Shown here piece by piece: positions 30,001 to 42,000 of a stretch of 64,000 bases of DNA (position 1 is the first letter of the stretch; every line of letters begins with the position of its first letter). The notes beneath the pieces are model-generated. The model saw nothing but the letters and a program-made list of their open reading frames with translations, did no database searches and was not told where the DNA came from. The position numbers and the translations under genes are program-made. Origin of the DNA: Struthio camelus (lineage: Eukaryota; Chordata; Aves; Struthioniformes; Struthionidae); NCBI RefSeq assembly GCF_040807025.1, contig NC_090945.1:73357088-73421087 (forward strand), given 5' to 3'.

Positions 30001-33000
30001 ACTACCATATGGCCAGTCAGTCTCTTAGCGGGAAAGCATCTGTTCAGGAGAATTAGGATCGACACAAATGGCAACAAATGAACATGAAACGGGAACTGCA
30101 TTTGAAGATGGAAGACAATTCACACACAACTGCATAATTTTTAGTAATTTTAACTGTTAGCACTGCCAGATTATTTTCTGACAATCCTAGCATCTGCAAC
30201 AGACTAACTTTGATCTTGTACAGCAACATTTCACATTTTTTCATGAGCCTGTTGAGGCTGTGCTATGAGTAGCAGGAAAAAACAACATAGAACTGTCTCA
30301 GACTCTCTTTCTAAGAAGCTATGATATTAAAATTTAGAATCTGTACACCATAAGGCAGAAGATTCTGTGTTACTGCTTCTTATGTCAGAAGTGCTCACTA
30401 TTCAGTCTCGTTAATTATGATATGCAGCCATTTCAATAACAACATCACAGGTAACTAGTGCTATGAGATGTGATGCATACTCATTCCTGTCTCTGTGCAA
30501 ACGATCTGGTGTAGGTCCTGTCACCTCTTCTGTACCGGACACTAAATTCTCTGTCTTCATGTGCAGCATTTCAATGGCTGAATCCAGATTTGACCTCAAG
30601 TTGGATGCACTTCCTCTCTCCCCATGTGACAGGTAAGGTGAAATAAGTATAAAAATTTACACTTGACTCATCCAGCGCAAAAAGCAGGAAAAAAGAAAGA
30701 AAAAATAACATCTAGCTAAATCTATTAACTGATCCTAAGTAAAGCAAAATTACAATGCAAAGGTTAAAGAATTCCTTAGAGTAGGCAGGCATTTGCCCTT
30801 CATAAGAATTTTACACAATTCAAATTAAAACTATTCTCACAAAATAGGGTTCTGTGGCCAAGTCCCAGTGACTATTCCAAGAACATGTCATACTGGGTCT
30901 TTTATGGCTGGCTTTGTGACTGGCCTCCCAAAGACGCCAAGGGCATTGCAGGGCTCAACAGCCCATCCTTTGAACAGAGTCCAGACTTGGCACAGGTAGG
31001 ACCACCCCTGATTAAGACAGAACAGTATCTTACAGGGCTTACCTCATTCTCTAAAGGTTTTGTCCACCACTACCGAGCCTCATTACTCATATCTACAGTT
31101 CATTAGGTTTTGCACGTTTTTATTTATATAGATTCACACTGAGGTATTTACTCCGGTCAAAACACAAAATCCTCTAAAGTGAAAAGATTTCACTGATTTC
31201 ATTCAGTTTGAATCAATATTGCAAAACTGTTCCTACTACGGAAGGAGTTAACTTCTTAACATCAAAATGGACGTTTTCCCAAGTACTCAACGTGGGCACA
31301 ATTCTGTTCCAACTTTTTAAGAGACATTCGAGTGCCAATTTCCCATCAAATTAACAAGTGAATTATAAAGAAGCTTACCACAGCACATTTCTGAAGGGTT
31401 ACTCCAAATCCTGAAGATACTGCAGTTCTGGACACATCTTCAGGCTGTGGAGGAAGGGGAAAAATCTACACAGTGCATCAAACTAGGATAATTCACAAAC
31501 TGCAGCACAAGTTAAATTGTGCAACAATGAAATGTGAGAAAGAAATTTACAGTATTAACCACCTACAAATATGTGATCTTTGTTATCCCAATTAGTATTT
31601 TTAGTTAGTCCAAATTTGTATCAACTATTTATCCCTACGTGTAATTACTAGCATCTTCACTGATGTATTCATCTCCTGGCTATCGTAACAAAATACACTG
31701 AGACAAAAGTTCATGCATGAAGAGACAAAGTTCACCAAACAACACAGATGCATTTTATTACTATGTGTCTATCAGAATTTACATGACAGTCACATAGCTG
31801 TACCTGTCAATATAATTATTTGGAAATCTCACAACTAGAAGCTGCTATTGCTGAAGCCACCTCAAGTGAACGTAATCACCTGAGACAGAATTAGAAACTA
31901 TTACTAATTAGGCAATCAACCCCCAGCATCCACTTCTGATATTATTGCTATGATCCTTATAGATATTAAAAGTGGCAAATCATCTTTTACTGACCAGCTG
32001 GTGGTTAACAGAAGACTCTCGTTTGAACAAGATCTTCTTTGTCCACGAGGGTATCAAGGCAAACAGCGAATGGCTCCACTGATCACCCGAGGCTGCCGAA
32101 GCCAACAGCTGGTCGCGGGCATCCCGGGCTGGAGGCAACCACCCTGCCAAAAGCCAAGGCCACGCTGCACGTTAGAGCGAGAGCACCTCGCCCGCGCTCG
32201 CTGGCCCCTGCGGCAGCCTGGGCGAGCTCGAGTCCAGGAGGGGACTGGCAATACCTGGTGCTCCACACACAGTGAAAAACATGCTCCCCACCAGAGCATT
32301 AACGTCTCAATAGGCAACCAAGGCAGGAGGCTAGGCGGGAAGCAGAGACGTGACTGTGGGGTGACTTGCCCCAGATAACCCAGCAGGGCTTAGCACAGAA
32401 CTGCGCTTCCTGCCTAGGAAAACTCATCACTTAAACGTAAAGCATATTATGCATGAATTAACAGGTTTCAGCCATAAATCAACTGTTAATATTTTCAACC
32501 CAGAGAAAATTTTCAGAAAAGCGTAAATAATTGAAGCACTCTATAACGTGAGTGGCCTAAGTGCTAAGGGTGTTCTGCTTCAAAGATGCAGTCTGCCAGT
32601 TAACCATTAAACATTTCACTACATATTCAGAATAAAAATACTTCTCAGTAGAGTAAGGGTTCCAGCTGAAATGGAGTGTCATCAAATCAAATACTCACCA
32701 TTTAGTAATTACGAATATCAACGCTATCCTATAATCTGTCTCATATTTCTTAGGAAAGATTATAAGAAGAGCTTTGAAATAACTATTTGTTATCGCTTAA
32801 CTTCCATCTACTAAACTAAAAGCATCCATGACACTAATAAAAGGAGCTTAAAATAAAAATCAGTAATTCTATAGTCTAAATTATAATAAAAGTAAAGCTG
32901 CTGAATAAAGTGAAAAGAATGTCACTCAAATTTCAAAACGATAGTTGGTTTTCTGCCTTCAAAGAAGACACATTTTTCAGTCTTTGCCTAACAGTTTTCA

Positions 33001-36000
33001 TTTATCACTTATTTTTAAATCCCATATTTTAATCATTAGCAATATATATTCATGTGAGTAAAAAAACCTCACTGGAAAGCAAAAATTTTTAGCAAATGAC
33101 ACTGTTCTATAAAGTTTTGAATTTTTTAAACCTATTAGAGGTTAATGAGATACAGAAAGCAGAATATACTGACAATCTCATTAATGTGAGAAGTTTCTTT
33201 TTTCGAAAAGGCGCTGTTTTGCTGGAAAAAACAACATACAGATACACTGTTAGCTGTAAATAGAAAAGACACACAGCACATTTTTATACATTTATATAGA
33301 ATATTCTGTAAAATGCTGGTCCGATATCATTTCTCATAATTCTGACTCGCATCTGAAAAGGAAATTGATGCCTAGAAGAATTGGTGAGCATGAATTGCTG
33401 GAAAGATTTCTGTTAACCAAACCAATGAGATACAGTCCTATTGCTTAGAGAACCCGGATGGACATCTATACCTTGGGGAGCTTCACCTCTCTTCCCATGG
33501 AAAGGTCAATCACTAAACTGGAGTCACAGATGAACTGACCGCAGGAATAGCATGCTTTTTATTTGGGAGGGAATGGTTTGCACTGGATAAAACTGTGCAC
33601 ATTCTGGCCAGGAAAAACTCGCCATTTATATTTTACAGTCAGTTTTAATACACTTCCCCAGGTTTTACCTACATGCTTAAAACACTGTTACAGAATGCAA
33701 CAGACTCGGACTAATCCAGGGATTCTTACCAAGCTTTTCTTGCTATTGTATGTGTACTAACAACACCAAATTTCTGCATGCCTGTTCAGTTGGTATTTTT
33801 TCAGGGTAGTCATGCATGCCATATTGCAGTTTCAATACTACGTAAGCGAAAGCCCAAGTCACTCAGCTATATCAGGATGACCCTGATGCTGAACTCAAAG
33901 CTGGAGCCAGAAGCTTACAGACCTGCTAGCTACCAGCCTGAGCCCACTGGGCCCATGGCACCCTCCAGGAGGACAAGCATGATACAGAGCACTGCTCTGT
34001 TTCCTATACGTCACTATCTAGTGCCATGAGATGCCCTGCTGAATCCCACTGGGCCTCCAGCTGCTGCTACAACCGGGCACAGGCCTCCTGGCGGTCCTGC
34101 ACAACCTGCCTGCCCCACCTCAAATGACATTATACCTGCGTTTTGACAACAGAATCAAGCGTAGTCCTCGGTTTTGTATGGACACATCCAAAGTCTGAAA
34201 AAAATCATTTTATATTTGCTGTGCTTCTAAGATGTTAATGCAATTGCTACCCCATTTTTATGAACACAGGTGGAGCACCAGCTCTCTTTTTCATTGTCTC
34301 ACCAAACTAGAGAAGATGCACTTTGTTTCAGAGTAAATAGGAACCTTAACTGGAGCTTCTTCTTACAGCTTCCTAGAATCAAAAGTCAATATGGCAACAT
34401 GTCTGGGGCTTGCTGAGCAACTAAGGCCTTCAGAGGGTTTCTTTTACAGCAGAGCATTTCTTTCTTGTGCATTTTGGATGAGGGAGGTCAGCCAAGAAGA
34501 GGGTAATTGCTTCATGAACTTTCTTTTGTTCTTGTGTCCTGTGTAGACCTTTCTCACCGCACCCATCTGCACTTTTCAGATGACAGCAATTCCTGATACT
34601 CCCCTTCGGAGAGTATCAAGTCCTCAGTAACCAATTTAATTGACGAATTATGTTTGCGTCTCAGTAAATCTCTTGATTATTAATTACACAAACGATTCTG
34701 TTTTCAAGTTCTGCTTTGTCCATGTTATTTGGCTGCTCCATCATGGGTAATTAGAGGTTGGGGATTTTGCAGGTTCTTGATGTTATGTTGAGCAGCCTCA
34801 ACACTGCTGATGATTAAAAGGATACTTCTGCAAATCCACCTGCATCTTCCCCCCACTCAGTGGAAGGTCTTTGCTCAAATAGAGACCATCAGCGTGATGC
34901 ATGTCCGTACAGCAACGCTCTGCCACCCCCTTGCCCCAGATTCTTTCTCATCTTTCACACTAACTTTTAAAACCACACATAGTCATGCTGTTTCCTAATG
35001 CCCTGGTTTCCCTTGCCAGTAAGGCAGTACTTTTCTATCTCATTTTTTGTACCATCAGCTGTCAGTTAAATAAAAAATCTTTATTGATCCACACATAGTT
35101 AACTGTCACTAGACAATTATTATTCATATCACTCCAGCTGTCTTACAAGGAGGTAACTGTTTGTTCATGTAACCTGTTGCACACTCGTCACTTCAAGACA
35201 ACAGTAACTGTATTTATCAATTCACCTTCTGTCTCTTTTCAGATAAGGCCCTAGGTAGATTGTAGATAGCTGATGGTTGCTTGAAAAGCTGAATGCTCAG
35301 TAACTTAGAAAGGATGTTACAGGTATAAAACATTCCAAAGTTTTCAAGTCTATCTTTGGTCTCTAGTCCAAAATTGGTTTTGTTACAAATAGATTCATCT
35401 GAGGTTGGAAAATATTAAAAATTGACTCTTGAGGCCTTTCACTAACAAGCGTCGAGCTTTCTTTTTGATATCCTGTTGCGTGGAAAAAAGAGCACACCAT
35501 TGTCAGTGCTTCTTCAGAGGTGCATCCTAGTTCTCTTATGGATTTTGCAGTCTCTTTATTCATTCTATTCTCTTTTCTTCATACAGTTTCAATCTTTGCC
35601 ATTTTTCTGGCTGTTTTCAAAAAAGCCATTATTTAAGCTGCGTGCTCCTCATTGCCACCAGTTTCTGATCTGAAATTATTCCCTCTCCTTTTCAAAACAG
35701 CAGCTTTGCTAAGCAAAAGAAGAGTTTCAGATAGACCCACTGCCAAACTGGCCAGCCCAAACAACAGCAACCTCTCGCTGGGCTTGCCAGGGTACTATGG
35801 GGACCTCCCAGAATACAGTGCCTCAGGCCAAAACATTTCCCAAAAAAACAGAGTAGAAGAGCATGAGGCTCAGTCTGGGGCTTTTTCACCTGAAGATGTC
35901 AAAGGAAATAGCTCAACAAAAGGAATAATTTCACTTTCTGTTTGAGACTTGAGACTATACATCATCTTCAGACTATACATCATCTTGAGACTATACATCA

Positions 36001-39000
36001 TCTTTTTTTGAGACTATAGATCATCTTTAAGATGGGATTTTGTTTTGTTTTCCTTAATGACAGAAAATAAACAGTCCACGTTTTTGCAATCTATTATCAA
36101 GTTGTTAAATACTTTGCCATACTTTCATTACCACATTATTAAAATATTTTCCAACGATTTAATCCTCCACAAACCCAGTAGAAACACATATAGCAGAACC
36201 CTGTCTTAAATGGCACATTCCTAGATAGTTAGATAATTACCAGCGGCCGTTTGTCAACTTTATATTGAATTACAAAACAAAAATGTGAAAATGAATGTTA
36301 ATATACCTGAAAGAGCTGGAAGATCGGTGCAACATTTTACCAGTGAGGTTACAACGGCACTCATTCAGTCCCACATATGTGCAATGCCACAATATGAAGT
36401 GGCAGATGCACAACTGATCAGAAGACTCTCTGCTATTCAGTGGTATTCGATTTTCTTTGCTATCCACCCCCCGGTAATCATTTGTCAACTCCACTGCTTT
36501 GTGCACTACTGCTTGGGCTGGTGAACTATTGCTCTGCTGGTCTTCCAGCAGCCATATTCGTGGCACATGCAATACTCTTCTGAAGGAGAAGTCTGACACC
36601 CCCAGCTCTCCCTGAGTTTGCTTGCTGCTCAGGGGGTGCAAATACAGAGTGGATCCAGTGTGATACACAGTGCACCTACCATGTGGAGTTTGGGGTCATG
36701 GTGGGTCTATGCTTGGAAGGTCGGGTATCTAAGAAAATAAACTGTTATCTGCTTATATGGTTGCTATAATGCTCTTTGCTAAAAAGTTAGTTTTGAGTAA
36801 CAACAGGGATCTTCAATGTTAAAGCACAAGCCTTCTCCACTTTACTAAAAGGGCTGAGTCCTGAACAAGATAGCGGCACAGATTAGTATCTGTGGACCAC
36901 CATTAGAGGGGTGAGTATAACACCCAAGATCTACAGTGCCTTACTTGTTCTTGATACAAGTTGAGATGAAGGCAATTATTGGCACAACAATTAAATAGGA
37001 TGATACAAAATGAAACACTCCTGTAATAAACTGGCAGTAAAGAGTCCAATATGTCCTTAAGGCTCCCATTCCCTGACAACACATACCATCCTCTCAATAT
37101 ACAGTAGGAAAGCAAAGACTGTTACAAGTGTGTGAAATGCCAAGTTCAGTATTAAAAACTAGTTCACATTGGGGGGAAAAAATAGCAATTTAACAAAGAC
37201 AGTCATTGTAATTCTTAGCTCTCCTCCTAAAGGTTGCATATTTCAAGTCCCAAATCTGCAGTCTGATTCGTTTTCCCCTTGAATTCCAAATCTGCAAAAC
37301 GTCAAGTTATTTTGCCTTATTTTAGTGGGGAAGAAAGGGGTTAAACACATGTGTTTACTAGATTTTTGTTGTTGTTGTTTTGAATTATTCCCTGTCCATA
37401 AAATCATCCAAGACATACGATCCAATTTAAAGTCCTTTCAATTACATACAACAACAAACAGGTAAAGGTAGCAATTTCGAATGTTGTCATTAGCTTTTCT
37501 TGTTACAAAGTCAAGGAAACGATGGGAATCAAAGAGACAAAACCAATCTATTTTCCAAGCCATGCTTTGAATGTGCAAAGACTTGAACATAACTCACAAA
37601 TCCACTGTTTTCCCCAATTGGGCAATTCTTTTTCATCTTATCCAGAAACTACTCCAAAAAAACTTGCCAACAAAAGTCCTAAAACTGGTGTGCTGTCACA
37701 AAGTTTCTATCTGCCTTTTCAATGCCTTCTATCTGCTGCCTTCTCAATGCTAAATGTTTTATCCAGAATTTTCAATCTCACTGCTTTTTTCAACAGTTTC
37801 TTAAATAAGAAATAAGAATGTTAACATCTTGATAAAGCCAACCACTGAATACTTAGTTTTAAATATGTTCAAAAATCTTGTTTATTGGAATGGGATAATT
37901 CCCAGCCATAAAATCAAGCATACAATTCAGTGCTTTGCAGCAGCCCTTCCTGCAACATCTACATTTAAGTCCTAATAAAATGGAAAAGATTCAACCAATG
38001 ACTACCATAAGAAGATAAAATGCGTCAAAATTCTCCAATCATCGTACTTTCTCTATTGCCAGAAGGTTCTTCTGAACTACAAAACAGCATGCATTTCCTT
38101 TCTCAGTGGATGGTACATTAATAATTTCGCAGTCCATCAGAAAGGAAGATGCAAGCAGCAAAGATTACACTGAATAAACACAGGAAAAAAACACGGAAGC
38201 TAAACAAATCTGAATTATTTGCTTTCATATTTAAATTAATAAACTCATTTCTGAATTAGCCATGGCATAGGGCAAAGAAATTAGAGGCATCTCACTAGAT
38301 GACTGCGTCAGACCGTGTAATTTTTGGCAAATGCATCTTATGAAAGTCATCGCCCGGGGAACTGCAGCCTCCGCCACTGGGGTTTCTATTTCAGACACTA
38401 CATTGGCCCATTAATGTGCTATAGGAGGATGTCATAACCTTTCAGTGTATTCATCTCCACTACACTCTGGTGAGGTAACATACTATTTATTATCTCCATG
38501 TAAAAAATGAAGTCTAGAGACCCAGAGAAACGAAGAGATCTGTTCAAACATACATAAAGAGTCTGTGGCAGTCAGCTCTCAGACACAGCTCTTCCAAGCT
38601 GTAAGTAACTCTCGTAAGGACAAGGCTACCCCACTTCAGTTAGGTTAGATAAAACAGCACTGCAGATGCTCTGCATATCTGAGACCAGTGACAACTATAC
38701 TTGATCCACAGCATAAAGAGTATTTGCATCCCAGCGTCACCTCCAGACCCCTATTTCTATAAGTCCTTTACAATTCTGTCTAAGACAGAGTACATCAGCT
38801 ATTGTAGTGGCTGAGGTCTTCAAAAATAGCTTTGAGTCAAGTACTGCTATGGTGTTAGCTACAGGTAGCAAACGCATAGTGGTTAACTTAGCACCTGAAA
38901 AGGAACAAGGTCCTGATCAGCTTCTGGTAATAAGGTTGTTTTCCACAACGCTGAATTTCGGGCATCAGGGCAGTGCTGCCCTGTACTACACATCCCTCTG

Positions 39001-42000
39001 ACTACTGAGGAAAGGCGACTCCTCCTGGAAACAATTCAGAAGCACAGAAGACTAACTTCTGCAGCTGGACTGTCCAAACGTTTCCCCACAGCCCCACAAC
39101 TGAGAGTCGCATTGACAATAATCACATAGCAGGAGTGCTTGCACAGCCACCACCTCTGCTCTACAGGACTGCACTCCACGGCAGAGATACCAAAGGCTCC
39201 AAGGTCACTAAAGGGGCAGGTCCACAGTCAGGTATAGGTGGTCAGGCTCCAGCTCCTCTTGCACACTGAGACTATGGAGCAAGGCCCACCCCTACCCTGG
39301 GAGCCATCTGGATTTTGTTAGGTAGGACTACACGTCAGGTAATAATCCTGAGGGGATGCCTCTAGATCCAGACTGCTTCATTTCTTCTGCTTCCCTCCCT
39401 CGCTTTTCCAAATCAGAGCCCAGGTAAAACCAGGGGACAACTCCAGTGCCCTGCCCACCTGCACACCCATGCCCTTGGAGTCCTGGGAACCCAACGGACT
39501 GAGAACAGAGAGAGTTAAAATAGTCACATACCTGTCATTCCCAGACATTCAATCCCTTCTGGAAGCCACAGATTATCTTTAATAACCTGAAGTTAACACA
39601 GAAGAAAGCAATTATAAAATAGAACTGTATTCATAAATTTCTAATATGGCTTAATTAAACACTTTAACTGGATTTTCTGCTTTATAATTAGACAGAATCC
39701 TGTTCCACAAAGCCTCAAGTTTCCCAAAAATTAACTAGAAGAAGAGATACAACACCGGTCTTCAGGACCTCCACAGTTTGTCAAGAAGTATAGGGCACTG
39801 TTGTTTCTTACTATGGGTACATACATGTCTTTGGGCCTCAAAGAGCATTTACGCTTCAGATCACAGGCTGTGACTTCTCACAGTAGTGAAGCAGAAGTGT
39901 TTGCTATCAAGTATTAGTTTCTTCTCGTAAATAATTTGTTTTGCCATTTTGAAATACAGAACTGAGCACACAGGAAAATCTAATCACTAAGAGTCAGTAG
40001 GAATCTCTCCATATTAGATGAGGGAAACCATATCTACTAAAACTAGCCTCATTTTTTCTGATAAGCATTGCATGCATCCCTTGAAAGAGACCATGAGCTA
40101 AAAGCTGCAGCCCGTTAGCCAGTCCGTGACATTCCTGACTCAGACCATATAGCTCACTACAGAAATCACAGCTCTTAAACTTAAGTAAAAAAGACTAGTA
40201 TTTTTAATTCCAAGGATCCCTGGTTTAACCCCCCAGTGTTTTGATCAAGACTGTAGTAGTCATACAAGCAAGTTTTCAACATGTTAATAAAAATGGTAAT
40301 AAAATAAAAATGTTTCCTGTGAGAGAAAATACAGTTATGAAAGGGAGCTGATTAACAGCTAGCTTCTAAGTCCGCTGAGCGACATGTCCAGTGCTTCTGG
40401 TTTCTGTTTGCTCTCATGCACTAAATGGCACAAATGTTAAGTACTATCTCAACACTACTATAACAGCAGGTTATGGGCAATTTTATCCTTTGTCTTCTTG
40501 GGGAAGTCATCATTTTTAGTACTGCTAGCACTATAACTGTAGTTAACCTTGTATGAAAATAGTTCTTATTTCGGATTGGGCACTTTCTCTCAGGACAAGG
40601 AAAATGCAAGACACCTCAGAAATCTGGATGCACTAGGAGCTCTGGAAAGGATGTACGTATAGCTGGATGAGAGGTAGTTCTTCCAGAGAAAGAAAAAGAA
40701 AGGACAACAAAACTGAACAGAAAAAGGAACATTCAGCGCCGTCTAAACAGCACTGATAACGCCGCTCTACAAGACCGCAGGCACTGAGCTCACTGGCTGC
40801 TATTTGCAAATCTTTCACATATCTAGTCATACAATTCTTCCTGTATTCCAAAATTTGTATATAACCAGAATTATGCCAAAGATTTCTGACTCCACTATTA
40901 ATTTCTTCGCATTAGTTAAACAATCTATATGATCCCAAATTTTGCCTAGCCAAACATCTCAAGAAGAAAAAAAGATAAGAACAGGAAACTCCAGTGGAAA
41001 ACTTAAACAAAAAATGGTTTGATGGTGACATATACAATGTATATGTAAACTATGGGTGTGTGGGTGTGTGTGGGTGTGTGTGGGTGCATACTCATTGCCA
41101 GAAAACGGGGAGATTGCCAGAGATTTCTAGAACGGTCTCCAGCCCTGTGCACATTAAGAAAATGTGTACTGGTACCACTAAACCAATTTTTTTTTTCACT
41201 AGAATCAACCTCTGATACAAACACAAAACAACAACAGGACTGCCTATTACGGTAGGCATTAATGTAAATCCTGTTTATAAACGTAAATTGTATCTGCATT
41301 GTATCAGTACATACATAAATGTGAACTGTTTCTTTGTGAATGAGCCTATAATAAAAATAGACAAATTGCGCTCTGAGCATGCATAAAGGTATGCAGAAAA
41401 TGAGGCCTGCTAACTAACAAGCTGTTTCCTGCCTCCTAGGAAACTAGTGTACAAATGACTATGGATTTCCACAGAACCCAGGCATTCATTCATCTGCAGT
41501 ATTACAACAGTCCATGCATAAAAACCTACAGTGTTTGCATGTCTGCGTGTGCCAACTACAAATGGCGTTACTACATTCGCTGTTTTTGCTTCTGCATTAG
41601 CTGACATTCTCTTCTGAATACGCTACCCCGGAAAATGCAAACTTGATATGCTACACAACTCTTCCACTCTACTGCAGAGCATGTCCGTAACACCAGAGGC
41701 ATCACGAGGAGCTCCACATGGACGAATGGGGGATTCAGTGCCAACTCTGCAGGCCAACACTGTATCGTGTCTGGAAAGTAATTAAATTAATGCAGTGAAA
41801 CTGCCAGCAGACATTTTCCCAAGTTTATATCGATTTATCTTTTTGGTGGAAAAATAAGCATTTGTTTTATTATTATTACTTTCCAGCAATAATATTTTCT
41901 GTTGTCCAAGTCTTTTAGTACTCACAGGACAAAATAATTGTTCGTAACTCCCTCCCTCATCCCTGCCGCACACTGGCAAAACAAAACAAAAACATGTCGA

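Larger units (their letters stand above)
34195..39531 (-). other. EVC2 intron 2 (5.3 kb)
   Basis: It contains an unassigned coding-like stretch at about 34290-35945, a short tandem repeat at 35951-36032, and an antisense MIR-like remnant near 38430-38600. No intact gene was recognised. Confidence 0.7.

Noticed and set aside
32697..32800. Possible EVC2 exon with a good GTGAGT donor on the minus strand
   Set aside because: The frame needed for phase 0 has a stop just before the donor, and the only open frame has no proper pyrimidine-rich acceptor.
33737..33850. Possible EVC2 exon ending at a GTAAGA donor
   Set aside because: The required phase meets a stop within ten codons of the donor, and no similarity to the ectodomain is seen.
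36270..36668. Minus-strand open frame of 132 codons in EVC2 intron 2
   Set aside because: It is the longest frame in the intron, but it matches nothing I recognise in EVC2 or transposons, and a plus-strand frame overlaps it. It is probably chance.
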